From Cerina litoralis (GTDB lineage Bacteria > Bacteroidota > Bacteroidia > Flavobacteriales > Flavobacteriaceae), in contig JAIRBC010000004.1 in assembly GCA_022008415.1 (NCBI GenBank), forward strand, positions 62,001 to 126,000: 64,000 nt of DNA. Direction: 5' to 3'. The position numbers were made by a program, and so were the translations under genes. This document shows positions 52,262 to 61,518 of this stretch, one piece after another. The stretch's first letter is position 1; each line of letters starts with the position of its first letter. The notes under the pieces were generated by a model. The model saw only the letters and a program-made list of their open reading frames with translations, ran no database searches and was not told where the DNA came from.

Positions 52262-53983
52262 TTATTTGACGCTCGCCTTTTTTGGCTTTGTATCTTTTTT
52301 AGAGGGCGGATTTTTGGGCGGGTTCGTGGTTTGGGATTTGGGATTTGTATTTTTATTTACGGGATCCCCTTCGTTATTTTGGCGTTCTTCCTCTTCTGCA
52401 TCAATATCGATAGGGTGATCTATTCCTCTAATTTTTACCAGTTGGATGTTGTTGTCATCGTCGTCAAAAATATCGTCCTTTGTTCTTATACGCTCATCGC
52501 CCCGCCAAATAAAACCTTTTAGTTTACGGGCTTCCACGGGAAGGTCCTTTTCGGGGAAAATATCGCCGTCGGGATTGGTTATAAAGGTAATATTCTCAAT
52601 GTCGTTGTTGGCCATGGTCATCCGGATGGCACTGCACTGGGTCTTATCTATCCCTACAAGTTCGTCATCGTCATTGTACATAAAGTAGATCACCTCAGTA
52701 TTTTTAACCAGATCGATGGTCTTAAGGGCATTATCTTCGAATTTGCCATAAAGGTTGATTCCCTTGGCCTGGTTGTAGCCCTTTTTACCAATGGTATCGT
52801 AGGAAATGATAAAGGCGTTGTTAATTACCTTAAGGGAGTCCATTTTTTCGGTTTCCTTGTCGAGTATAAGATGGATGCTATCCCCGGTCATTTGATTTTC
52901 CACGTTCCAAATTATGGGTCTTTTTATCAGTTGGGTAACGCCCGACTGTTGATCGTATCGGATGGAATCGCACTTGCCGCTCAGGTCCTTTTTGTAGAAT
53001 TTGGCGTTGTGGAAAGCCCTGAGGACGCGTTCTTCGGGTTTCCCTGTAATCATAAGGGTGTCTCCGTGCATGTAGAGCGAATCGTTTTCCACCACGCTTA
53101 TAGAAACCGCCCGTTTTGTGGCAAATACGGAATCCTGGGCCTTAAAGACTTCGGCGTAATGCGCACGGATTACGCCTTTGTTGATCGTATCCGTTACTTT
53201 GATGTGGTTGGTCGCCGAAGCGAACTCGGTCCTTTTATCAAAAAAGACGCTGTCGCCCTCAATTATTCGATTGTTATAATCTATCCGGGTATTTTTAATA
53301 CCGTATCCGCTCTCTATCTTGGTGTCATAGAACCCGCGTTCACAATATATTTTATAGGTCTCGCCTGTTATCGTAGAGGGCCCATACATATAAGCGTTCT
53401 TAGAGGTCTTGTAGTAGTCCAATTGTTCGGAATCCATGGTGTACTCCGGATTTTCGATGTGCACGCTATCCAAAAATTGAAACTTTTTGGGGACCATAAA
53501 ATAGGTTCCAATTTTACTGGTGAGGGTATTGGCCGAGTCTATTACCGTTCCTCCGCTATTGTAGAAGGCCTCTTGTTTTTCCCGATCTAACTTTAGGGTG
53601 TCCGTTTTAAGGGTCATTCCAGTATTGGTAAGAACGACATTTTCCCAGGCCCTTGCCAATTTTGTGTTCCCGTCATAATCTATTTTTCCGCTGGTCATCT
53701 GAATAGAATCCCCTTGTTCCAATCTAATGTTACCTATGGCCTTTAATCTATTTTCCTTTGAGTAAACTATGGCTATATCGCACCAAATATCCGCTCCTTG
53801 ATGCTGAAATTGAACTTGCCTGTCGTCCTTGCTAAAGATGGATGCACCAGGGTATTTGGTCTCATCCTTGGTAAAATTGGCCCCGTGCACGATATTGATT
53901 TCCTTACTCTCCTGTGGTTGTTCTTGCGCATTACAGGGAGGGCCAAGGAATAAAAGGATCAGAAAGGTTCTATAGAAGTACAA
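52262..53983 (-). CDS. OstA-like (LptA/LptD N-terminal domain) protein
   Basis: A 573-residue protein with an N-terminal signal segment (FYRTFLILLFLGPPCNAQ), then two or more OstA/LptA-type beta-jellyroll repeats (IGNIRLEQGDSIQMTSGKID, YDGNTKLARAWENVVLTN) and a basic, Pro/Lys-rich tail (NPPKNPPSKKDTKPKK). It should sit in the periplasm and bind lipopolysaccharide-like lipid on the way out. No ATG exists at the start; the TTG at 53983 fits both the signal peptide and the -7 box (TATTTTTG, 54000-54007). Alternative: start further in is unlikely. Confidence 0.85.
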   Translation of the reverse strand: MYFYRTFLILLFLGPPCNAQEQPQESKEINIVHGANFTKDETKYPGASIFSKDDRQVQFQHQGADIWCDIAIVYSKENRLKAIGNIRLEQGDSIQMTSGKIDYDGNTKLARAWENVVLTNTGMTLKTDTLKLDREKQEAFYNSGGTVIDSANTLTSKIGTYFMVPKKFQFLDSVHIENPEYTMDSEQLDYYKTSKNAYMYGPSTITGETYKIYCERGFYDTKIESGYGIKNTRIDYNNRIIEGDSVFFDKRTEFASATNHIKVTDTINKGVIRAHYAEVFKAQDSVFATKRAVSISVVENDSLYMHGDTLMITGKPEERVLRAFHNAKFYKKDLSGKCDSIRYDQQSGVTQLIKRPIIWNVENQMTGDSIHLILDKETEKMDSLKVINNAFIISYDTIGKKGYNQAKGINLYGKFEDNALKTIDLVKNTEVIYFMYNDDDELVGIDKTQCSAIRMTMANNDIENITFITNPDGDIFPEKDLPVEARKLKGFIWRGDERIRTKDDIFDDDDNNIQLVKIRGIDHPIDIDAEEEERQNNEGDPVNKNTNPKSQTTNPPKNPPSKKDTKPKKASVK

Positions 53984-54002
53984 TTGTCGAAATTTTCGAC
54001 AA
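53984..54002. repeat. Palindrome directly upstream of the OstA-like start
   Basis: TTGTCGAAA (53984-53992), one central T, TTTCGACAA (53994-54002). It lies between the -7 box and the TTG start codon, in the position of the leader, so it could be an operator or leader hairpin. Confidence 0.4.
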
Positions 54003-54007
54003 AAATA
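54000..54007 (-). promoter_or_regulatory. Putative -7 box of the OstA-like gene
   Basis: Minus-strand TATTTTTG, a full match to TAnnTTTG. Transcription would start near 53993, ten bases before the TTG at 53983. No TTG was found at the -33 distance. The remaining spacer up to 54292 shows only small overlapping frames on both strands with no family signature. Confidence 0.45.
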
Positions 54008-54292
54008 GCCAAAAACGAGGGAGAAGTATGAAAATTACAAGTATTTTTCCGGACCTCAAAATTGTTCCATCGATCTACAATTCACCATGGGACTACTTTG
54101 TTTTGTGCAATGCAGAATAGTGCCTGATCTTGAAAGTTCAAGGAAGAAGGCTTGTGAAGACCTCCCAACCGTCAGCCCGACAATTTTATTCCGGTGGGAT
54201 ACGGGCGGGGTTTTAAAAAACAGGGGCTCTACCGACGTGAATGACTGTTGCCGAAAGGAGCGTAACACGGTTATCGAACTTTTTGAACAGAC

Positions 54293-55348
54293 CTAAGTCC
54301 TATGGAGTTTTACAGGATACGTTCGACCAGAATTCCATTGTGGCACATACAAGTTCCCGTCATTATCCAAACAGACATCGTGTGGGTTCATAAAAGTGCT
54401 GCCGTCATAGGTCCCATCCTTTAAGACTCCATCCACATATTCCGGAGCCTCGCCACCTGGAAAAGAAATCACCCTATTGTTTTCGTCGAGTACTGCGATC
54501 ATTCCGTCATATGCGTCCCAACTTTTAGTTACGATAACGGCGAAAAAGATATTTTTGCCATCGATGACAGGACGGCAGATCCAACACCCTGGCAGGGAGA
54601 TGGTCTCCAAATGTTTACCCGCTAAGGTAAATCGTTTAAACTCTTGTTTGGAGCGCGAGGTAATCAACAAGGTAGGATTGGAGGCATCTCGCGTGTCCAA
54701 AGTAACCCCATGGCAACAATCAAATTCGTCCGCCCCGTCTCCCTTACCTCCAAAATGACGGATATAGTTGCCTTTGGAATCGTATTGTATGATATAATTC
54801 TCCCCGTAGCCATCGGCAATATAGATGTCGCCATTGGGCGCAACGGCAGTTTCGGTAGGCTTAAACATCTCTTCCTTATCATACCCATTAAATTCCTTGG
54901 GGCATTTAAAAGTCATCAATACCCGACCATCCAAGGTTGTTTTCTTTACTTTATGGGTGTCCGGGTCGGTAATAAAAAGAATTTGATCCTTCCCTTCACC
55001 GACGATGGTAAGACCGTGTGCCCCGGGCAAACCAACTTCCCAAGTATCCAGTATCTTTCCGGACCTATCATAGATCAACACATTGTTTTTAGCAGTTGTC
55101 GTGGTCATTAAGATCCGTCCTTGGGCATCCATCACCATTTCATGGCAATTGTCAACGGGGGTTACGCTAGGGTCTTGAGTTCCCCATTCCAAATCTACTC
55201 TGTACTTATAATCGCCCTGTCCGACTATTTTTCCCATTTTATTTGTTTTAGCACTATTTGCAAAAGCCAAGCCGGGTAGGACCAACCCTGCGGCTGTAGC
55301 GGTAAGAGAGGTTTTTATAAATGATCGACGGTTGTTGACGTTTGGCAT
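54293..55348 (-). CDS. Tat-exported NHL-type six-bladed beta-propeller protein
   Basis: The 351-residue protein begins with a twin-arginine signal (NRRSFIKTSLTATAAGLVL). Then come propeller blades with recurring NG-D-IYIADGYGEN and GNLYVPQWNSGR type strands, and PHDVCLDNDGNLYV near the end. NHL propellers bind peptides or act as lyases; some homologues are peptidyl-hydroxyglycine lyases. No catalytic signature can be named. It stands alone, with a 309-base gap to the OstA-like gene. Confidence 0.75.
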   Translation of the reverse strand: MPNVNNRRSFIKTSLTATAAGLVLPGLAFANSAKTNKMGKIVGQGDYKYRVDLEWGTQDPSVTPVDNCHEMVMDAQGRILMTTTTAKNNVLIYDRSGKILDTWEVGLPGAHGLTIVGEGKDQILFITDPDTHKVKKTTLDGRVLMTFKCPKEFNGYDKEEMFKPTETAVAPNGDIYIADGYGENYIIQYDSKGNYIRHFGGKGDGADEFDCCHGVTLDTRDASNPTLLITSRSKQEFKRFTLAGKHLETISLPGCWICRPVIDGKNIFFAVIVTKSWDAYDGMIAVLDENNRVISFPGGEAPEYVDGVLKDGTYDGSTFMNPHDVCLDNDGNLYVPQWNSGRTYPVKLHRT

Positions 55349-55472
55349 GACAAAATCTTGTTTAGGTAGGGTAAATTAATCATTTTATATCGAAAATTGG
55401 TTATCGGAAGAAATGTTTTCTGCTTTAAAGGTACATTTTTACGTCGGTGTTGGGAATGTGCCTTTTTTGATC

Positions 55473-56726
55473 TTAAAACACCACCATCCAACAATAATAC
55501 AAAGCAAAAAGGGAAAGAAAGATTATCCCCAAATAGGTAAGCGCCCTTAGTCCGCTTTTGGGGCGAAATGTCGAGGGGAGGTCGTGGCTCATCACATTTT
55601 TAAGGTTCATATAGCCAATGACCGGCGCCAAAACGAAGGATACAAAAGTGGCCATGGCCACCAATTGGCCCATATTGGCGCTAAAGGCGGTGATAACTAT
55701 ATAATTGATAAGCACCAGCAAAACAATGCCCCATACGTAGTATTTCTTTTTGTTGGCAGGCATTAATTTCGGAAAAAGCAGTTCCAAAATATCGATACTG
55801 ACCCGAGCTAAGGCATCATGGGCAGTCATGCAAGTGCTGAACATGGTCGCAAAAGCGGCCGTGGCAATAAAGACATAGGTCCAGCTCCCGATATTGGAGG
55901 TAAAAAGACTTACCAATTGATCCGCAAATGCTACCGCATTTCCACTAATCTGGGTGCCGGTGCCATAGAGCGTCAACCAACCTATAATCAGAAAAAATAT
56001 GGCGAGAAGGGCGGTCAAAAAATATCCGAAATTAAACTCCTGAAGGGCCTCGGACAAACTGGGCTTTTTATTTCCTGACTTATATTTTTCGATACTCCAT
56101 AGACTTATCCAGCTAGAAGCCTCAACCGCAGTGGGCATCCATCCCACCAGACCGATCAAAAACAATATACCCACCTCGTTGAAGATATCGGGAGCCACAA
56201 AGTTTGGATCGGCAGGAGCTTGGCCCCTAAATATCACCAACGAGGTGGTTACCAAAAGGGCGATGAACAAAAGGGTGACCACAAATTTTAAAGAAATCTC
56301 CAAAAGTTTGTATCGTCCAATAATGAGCAAGGAACCAATAAAAATAAAGAGCCCTAAGGCTACCGTACTCAAGGGTACTTCGGGGATATGGAATAAATTG
56401 ATAAAGAGACCAGCGGTAACGACGTACAATGTGGCCAATATGGTAAAGGTGGTCACCAGGGTAATACCGGCATAGAGCCATAGGTAGTTCTTGCCACGAT
56501 TTCGGTAACCCTCTATGAGACTCTTATTGGTAACGTTGGTATAGCGAACACCAAATTCAAAAAAAGGGTATTTCAGCACATTGGCGAGGACGATGGGTAT
56601 TATCATCAACCATCCATACTGGGCACCGGCCTTTGTGCTCAGGACCAAATGGGAAGTGCCAATGGCCGTACTGGCAAATAAGAGGCCTGGGCCTATATTT
56701 TTGAGGAGGGTAGAAAATTTGGTCAT
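55473..56726 (-). CDS. Nramp-related membrane transporter lacking the metal motifs
   Basis: A 417-residue membrane protein (start ATG 56726, MTKFSTLLKNIGPGLLF; the upstream GTG is less likely). About 11 helices follow the Nramp layout: GPGLLFASTAIGTSHLVLST in TM1 and GWMPTAVEASSW in TM6. In real Nramp proteins TM1 has DPGN and TM6 has MPH; here these are TAIGTS and MPTA. So Mn2+/Fe2+ coordination as known is not possible. The family fold is clear, the substrate is unknown. It is followed by an M61 peptidase gene on the same strand. Confidence 0.82.
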   Translation of the reverse strand: MTKFSTLLKNIGPGLLFASTAIGTSHLVLSTKAGAQYGWLMIIPIVLANVLKYPFFEFGVRYTNVTNKSLIEGYRNRGKNYLWLYAGITLVTTFTILATLYVVTAGLFINLFHIPEVPLSTVALGLFIFIGSLLIIGRYKLLEISLKFVVTLLFIALLVTTSLVIFRGQAPADPNFVAPDIFNEVGILFLIGLVGWMPTAVEASSWISLWSIEKYKSGNKKPSLSEALQEFNFGYFLTALLAIFFLIIGWLTLYGTGTQISGNAVAFADQLVSLFTSNIGSWTYVFIATAAFATMFSTCMTAHDALARVSIDILELLFPKLMPANKKKYYVWGIVLLVLINYIVITAFSANMGQLVAMATFVSFVLAPVIGYMNLKNVMSHDLPSTFRPKSGLRALTYLGIIFLSLFALYYCWMVVF

Positions 56727-56861
56727 AGCGGCTGGCACTTTTTAGAGTTGATCTTTATTGGTTAAAAGTTAATGACACCATTAACCTTTAACCAATGTAA
56801 TTGCTTTATGTATCCATCCTCGGTTTATTCACATCAGAATTGGAAGTTAAATTGTAGTAGT

Positions 56862-58400
56862 TTAATCGATCTTAATAGGTTTCATCCATGCCTTTCTAAG
56901 TTTTAATTGATCTTTGGTAGGTTGAGACATCAAGGAAAACTTATTTTGGTCGGCATCATAATCTATTCCTAATTTTTGATAGTAGTCCGTTATTGGCAAG
57001 GGGACTGTTCCTTCTATATATTTATCGATAAAGTCCTTGATTTCCGGATAGGTTGCCTTGATGACAACCCCAAAAAAGGAGGCGTCGTCAAAAGGTTTGT
57101 CCGGACCGTATTCTTTGGTGAGTTTTTTGATAACATCGACCAGGCCTATTTTGCCATTGGAAAGTTCCAGCAATCGGATGTTCAGCAAGCCTGCCACCAA
57201 GGCCCCTTTCATATAAATATTACCGTATTGCTTATTGCCTTCGGGGGTGTAAGACGTCTCTGAAATTTTCACCAAACTGTAATTTTGGTCAAAATGTCGG
57301 GTGTCTATTGTTATCTTTCTTTCCAAATTCTTAAAATATTCATCCATGGAATTTTGCCCAGAGCGAAAGAGCATCATGTTAGAGGCCCATTCCGTTGTGC
57401 CTTCGTACAGCCAAAGGTGTTCCGAGGGGACCGGGGTAATAAAATTAAAATGTGCTATGATTTGGCTGTGCAAGTTTAAAGGGGTTACCACATGGAAAAA
57501 CTCATGGGCGGTAACATGTGAGATGCTGCTTTTTAGGTCTTTCCAAGGGGCTTCCTTGTAGATGTACTCCGAACTATAGGAATGTTCCCATGCCCCTGCG
57601 GTCTTATCTTCAAAAACAAACAGAAAGGTATAGTGCTTTACCGGCAGGCCATTGAGAAATCCGCTGGCCGATAAGAGCATATTTTTAAGGGTTTCGAGCA
57701 CTTGATTGCTGGTAATCTGGCTCGTCTTGGAATAGGTATACACGTCGATGTTGGTTCCTTGCACGTCCAGGGAAGCTTTGGTAAGGTTGCCCAACAATAT
57801 GGGGGAATCAACCGCCTTGTCGTAATCACTGGCCCAGTAAGTACCATCACTAGATAGGGTCAGTGCGGTGCCAATATGCCACTTTTCCGGGTAGTCCAAT
57901 CTTATTTTTAGCGGAGAGCCCTGCATTCCCTTAAAGTATCCAAAAACGGCTTGGCCATTGATGAGGGTATGGTCATTTTCGATGGAAGTACCGCACATTA
58001 AATAGATGGGGTTAACCTCAACGGGCGTGTCCCAGGTCTCGGAAATTTGATACTCGATCTTGGCGATTTTCTCCGGTGTGGAAAGTTCGAACTGATTGGT
58101 GGAAAGGTGTTTGGTCCCGATTTCATTTCCGTTTTTGTCGAAGGCAGCAAAGGAGGTCACATATCGGCCAATATCCATAACCTGGTAGGTGCCGGGCGCA
58201 GTGGCTGCAAACTGGTATATGTTGTTGTCCTCAGACAAAACGGGTGGAGCAACCTCTACCTTAAAGGTGTCATTGGACCTATCGTTGAGGTTTACTGTAA
58301 AGTCCACTGTTTGGGCGGTTGGCACATCCATTTTACCACTGCCGCAGGAATAAAATACAACGGCAATAGCAAGGAGTTGAAGTTTGATAAACTTTTTCAT
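56862..58400 (-). CDS. M61-family metallopeptidase, lipoprotein
   Basis: A 512-residue lipoprotein (FYSC, Cys19). After an N-terminal beta domain, the zinc motif is HEFFH (His299, Glu300, His303) and the third ligand Glu is in WLYEGTTEW. M61 peptidases (glycyl aminopeptidase type) usually carry a C-terminal PDZ domain; here the end (KLGIDYDADQNKFSLMSQP) is short and no PDZ is seen. It should cleave peptides in the periplasm. Two TAnnTTTG boxes lie ~110 and 140 bases upstream, suggesting a leader of about 100 bases. Confidence 0.85.
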   Translation of the reverse strand: MKKFIKLQLLAIAVVFYSCGSGKMDVPTAQTVDFTVNLNDRSNDTFKVEVAPPVLSEDNNIYQFAATAPGTYQVMDIGRYVTSFAAFDKNGNEIGTKHLSTNQFELSTPEKIAKIEYQISETWDTPVEVNPIYLMCGTSIENDHTLINGQAVFGYFKGMQGSPLKIRLDYPEKWHIGTALTLSSDGTYWASDYDKAVDSPILLGNLTKASLDVQGTNIDVYTYSKTSQITSNQVLETLKNMLLSASGFLNGLPVKHYTFLFVFEDKTAGAWEHSYSSEYIYKEAPWKDLKSSISHVTAHEFFHVVTPLNLHSQIIAHFNFITPVPSEHLWLYEGTTEWASNMMLFRSGQNSMDEYFKNLERKITIDTRHFDQNYSLVKISETSYTPEGNKQYGNIYMKGALVAGLLNIRLLELSNGKIGLVDVIKKLTKEYGPDKPFDDASFFGVVIKATYPEIKDFIDKYIEGTVPLPITDYYQKLGIDYDADQNKFSLMSQPTKDQLKLRKAWMKPIKID

Positions 58401-58509
58401 GAAAATGAAGTTAATGAAATGATTTAAAATGGTCGTCAGGTTTAAAACCCGTGCTTTGAAAATGGTACATGCCGTGTTGCACTCGGGCGGAAGCTCGGCG
58501 CAATAAAGG

Positions 58510-58540
58510 CAAATTTAAGGTGGCAAAACGGACAAACATA
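58510..58540 (-). promoter_or_regulatory. Two putative -7 boxes upstream of the M61 gene
   Basis: Minus-strand TAAATTTG (58510-58517) and TATGTTTG (58533-58540) both match TAnnTTTG. The second has the sequence TTTG in place to serve the first as a -33 element at a somewhat short distance (15 bases). Downstream (58561-58600) are GAAGCTGAAAGCTTGAAGCT words. Confidence 0.35.
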
Positions 58541-58650
58541 ATACATTATAGGTTTGGACCAACAGGGACACCGCAAGAAATCGAGAAGCTGAAAGCTTGA
58601 AGCTAAGAACAGGTATCAGGATTTTTGTATTAAAAAAATTCGTGTTCGTT

Positions 58651-59433
58651 TCATTTTATATTTATTCTGTCGTACATCTCAAAGAGTATTTGATTATTGA
58701 TTCTGATAAGTCCATTTGGACTATCAAGCTCAACAATAATGATGATAATAACTGCAAATGACAGGGCGAGGGCCAATACCATTACCCAATTTACCCCTTC
58801 CGATTTGCCATGCAAATAACCCACTGCGAACATGGAAATGATTATCAGGGAGAATAGCGCTATCCATATCAGGTTTGGGATATGATCTATTAAACCCACT
58901 GCTTCACGTTTGGTTTGATCGTCAAACATATCGTTTATAGCATCTATTAGCAGGGAATTAATTAATGGGTCACCAATTTTTTTATCGTTCATTTCCTTTA
59001 TGAGGGACCAAATCGTTTTTTGGATTTCTTGGGATTTATCAATTACCTCCAGAACACTCTGGGGGTTTTTAACTAGCTGAATTCGTATTTCAACGTACTT
59101 TACCAGGGCGTTTTGCAGTTCTTTGCTAAATGGCTGTTCGACCAACCCTGCCCTTAACCAGCTGGTCTCAATGGAATTGACCTCTTCAAGAAAAAGATGT
59201 TTTCTAGCATCAAAGCGCGAAGAACTTAGATTAAAGGTAAAAGCCAGGATAAAGGCGAGTAATCCCAATATGGCGCCGACCATGGTGTTAATAGTTGAGC
59301 CGTCCTCGTTTAAAACTGTTTTTTTCTTTGATTTGGCAAAGACAATACCACCCCTAACGGATAGGAGAATAATCATCATTATCAGCAAATAAATGGACCA
59401 AAAAGGCAGGGTATTAAAAATGTTTAGGCTCAT
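58651..59433 (-). CDS. DUF4239-type membrane protein
   Basis: A 260-residue protein with two N-terminal helices (FWSIYLLIMMIILLSVRGG and VGAILGLLAFILAFTFNLS), a ~100-residue cytoplasmic or periplasmic helical part and two C-terminal helices (LIWIALFSLIIISMFAVGY and VMVLALALSFAVIIIIIVEL). The DSPNGL after the last helix fits DUF4239/bestrophin-like proteins. Function unknown. It lies between the M61 gene and a 505-base gene-free stretch. Confidence 0.75.
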   Translation of the reverse strand: MSLNIFNTLPFWSIYLLIMMIILLSVRGGIVFAKSKKKTVLNEDGSTINTMVGAILGLLAFILAFTFNLSSSRFDARKHLFLEEVNSIETSWLRAGLVEQPFSKELQNALVKYVEIRIQLVKNPQSVLEVIDKSQEIQKTIWSLIKEMNDKKIGDPLINSLLIDAINDMFDDQTKREAVGLIDHIPNLIWIALFSLIIISMFAVGYLHGKSEGVNWVMVLALALSFAVIIIIIVELDSPNGLIRINNQILFEMYDRINIK

Positions 59434-59938
59434 AAATACGATTCTTCGGGTTTTAGTCCTATGTTTCCATCTTGCGTCTCAAAATTGACTTTTTTAGGGT
59501 TTCATCTATTTATGATGTAGGCAGCAGAAGGAGTCAATTTTTGTCTTTATCAATTGCATGGACCCTTTTGACGGCTTTACTATCAAAAAGATTTAAACTT
59601 GACAATGTTGGGCTCCAAATTAAAAAAAAATAACATCTTAATAAAGTGCTTACGTATTTACACATTGGAGTGATTATTTTTTTTCCGTTCGCTAAATCCC
59701 GAAGGCTCGGGAGCTCTTTTTCACCCAATTATCTCAACGTCTTTTTATTGTTCAGTAATCCCGAGGTTACGGGGTTGTGCAACTCAAAAAAGTCTGCCCG
59801 AAAAGGTCGTTCCGGCGGGCCTCCAAACGGTCAAAAAAATGTATTATTTTAGCTTTAAAGCGCAAAGGTTAAATCACTTCAACAGAACTCTTAACTTCCT
59901 ATAAGAGAATGGGAACATTCAAATTATGGCCCAAAAAT
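59434..59938. other. Gene-free 505-base stretch with GC palindromes
   Basis: No credible gene. TCCCGA-AGGC-TCGGGA (59697-59712) is a 6-bp hairpin before a T-run and may be a terminator remnant; GCCCG/CGGGC complements occur again near 59797-59819. A 68-codon frame at 59646-59852 has no family signature. The stretch may hold decayed mobile DNA, but I see no transposase. Confidence 0.4.
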
Positions 59939-60571
59939 CTATTTTATCTCAATCCTATTCCCATAAAACTTGGGCTGGGTGTTAAAAAGTAGATCGATGA
60001 ATACCTTAACACGGGCAAAGTATTCGCGTATCCTAACGTTGAGGCCATCGGATCCCGAGACATCCCGGGCATTAAACCCGATTGCCGTTAGTCCTTTCCT
60101 TTCGGCTAAATATATGGCGCGTTCGTTGTGGAATTTCTGGGAAATGATGGTAACACTGTCCAAGCCAAATATTTCTTTTGCCCTTACCATGGAGTCTAGG
60201 GTTCGGAAACCCGCATAGTCCAAAATTATCTTATTTTCCGGGATACCTGCCTTAATCAGATCCCGTTTAAAGCCCATGGGCTCGTTGTAATAAATAGTGG
60301 CATTGTCTCCGCTCACTAGCACAAATTCTATTTTTCCGGCATTAAATAACCGCACTGCCGCCTTTATACGAAAGGTATAGTAAGGGTTGGGATTCCCATC
60401 CTTTAGTTTTTGTGCTGTTCCCAGTACAAGTCCTACCCTGTTCATCGGAATTAGGTTAACGTCCGAATAGGTTTTCCCAACGCAGGAACTGGTAATCTTA
60501 TAATTGCAAAACCATAGCAATCCTAGGAACAGGATAAATCCGGTTACAAAAATTATGACTGCCTTGCGCAT
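59939..60571 (-). CDS. SanA/ElyC/YdcF-family membrane-anchored protein
   Basis: A 210-residue protein with one N-terminal helix (AVIIFVTGFILFLGLLWFC) and a DUF218 domain: VGLVLGTAQKLKDGNPNPYY, FVLVSGDNATIYYNEP, the DYAGFRTLDSMVRAKEIFG motif and IISQKFHNERAIYLAERKG. In E. coli SanA and ElyC affect envelope barrier and lipid carrier metabolism. It is 100 bases from the PNP gene on the same strand. Confidence 0.88.
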   Translation of the reverse strand: MRKAVIIFVTGFILFLGLLWFCNYKITSSCVGKTYSDVNLIPMNRVGLVLGTAQKLKDGNPNPYYTFRIKAAVRLFNAGKIEFVLVSGDNATIYYNEPMGFKRDLIKAGIPENKIILDYAGFRTLDSMVRAKEIFGLDSVTIISQKFHNERAIYLAERKGLTAIGFNARDVSGSDGLNVRIREYFARVKVFIDLLFNTQPKFYGNRIEIK

Positions 60572-60672
60572 TTTTAGAAATTGGTTTGGAGTGTGAATAT
60601 ACGTTAAATACTTACTTTTTGGGCATGGTAGGGTTAGGATTTATCAGGGGCAATGACGACTACCCATCTTAA

Positions 60673-61491
60673 TTATAGTTCTTTGATCAACTCTTTAAAA
60701 AGCCGGATCATCTTAGGCTGTGTCCTCCCGGCAATTTCGATGATCTCCTGTATATCGACCGGCTGTAGGTCGTCCGGGTTGCATTCATCCGTAATTACGG
60801 ATACCGCAAGAACGGGCAATTGCAAATGATTGGCAACGATTACTTCGGGTACCGTACTCATCCCAACGGCATCGGCTCCGATAATCTTTAACATCCGATA
60901 CTCTGCTTTGGTTTCCAGTTGGGGACCGATAACGGCCGCATAAACACCTCTTTTGAGACTGATATTTTCCCGCAAGGCAATTTTGGTTATTTTATCGAGC
61001 ATTGAATTATCGTAAGGTTCGCCCATATCCACAAAACGCTCGCCAAATTCGGCCACGTTCCTAAACGCCAACGGGGAACTTCCTTGCAGGTTGATGTGAT
61101 CCGCTATGAGCATAATCTCCCCTTTTTTAAAATCGAGATTGATGGCTCCGGCCGCATTGGAGACAAATAACTTTTTGATTCCCAGTTGATGCATTACCCG
61201 GATAGGGTAGGTGACGTCCTGGAGGTCGTATCCTTCATAAAAATGGAACCGTCCCTGCATTACCACTACCTTTTTTCCTTCAATCGTACCAAATATGAGT
61301 TTACCGGAATGGAACTCAACCGTTGCCAAGGGAAAAAATGGAATATGGTTATAGTGCGCAACCAAGGGGTCTTCTATTTCCTCTACCAATTTTCCAAGAC
61401 CGGTACCCAATACAATTCCGATCTCTGGTTTTATAAATCCCTTCTGTTTTAGGTAATCGGCAGATTCGTCCAATTGTTTTTTTGTAATCAT
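60673..61491 (-). CDS. Purine-nucleoside phosphorylase (trimeric PNP family)
   Basis: PNP splits nucleosides with phosphate to base and ribose-1-phosphate. The 272-residue protein has IGIVLGTGLGKLVEEI, GRFHFYEGYDLQDVTYPIRV, NAAGAINLDFKKGEIMLI and the substrate loop AVIGPQLETKAEYRM then GADAVGMSTVPEVIVA. The base-selecting position that is Asn243 in human PNP is Asp235 here (SVITDECNP). In human PNP Asn243Asp shifts preference toward adenosine, so a 6-aminopurine substrate is plausible. The next gene upstream is a TIGR04282-type transferase. Confidence 0.92.
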   Translation of the reverse strand: MITKKQLDESADYLKQKGFIKPEIGIVLGTGLGKLVEEIEDPLVAHYNHIPFFPLATVEFHSGKLIFGTIEGKKVVVMQGRFHFYEGYDLQDVTYPIRVMHQLGIKKLFVSNAAGAINLDFKKGEIMLIADHINLQGSSPLAFRNVAEFGERFVDMGEPYDNSMLDKITKIALRENISLKRGVYAAVIGPQLETKAEYRMLKIIGADAVGMSTVPEVIVANHLQLPVLAVSVITDECNPDDLQPVDIQEIIEIAGRTQPKMIRLFKELIKEL

Positions 61492-61518
61492 TTCATTTAT
61501 TTAAAAAATTTTATTAAT

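Noticed and set aside
54087..54296. 69-codon frame between the OstA-like and NHL genes
   Set aside because: No family signature; a frame of similar length overlaps it on the other strand, and it runs into the end of the NHL gene.
59646..59852. 68-codon plus-strand frame in the gene-free stretch
   Set aside because: No family signature and it runs through palindromic repeats; probably spurious.
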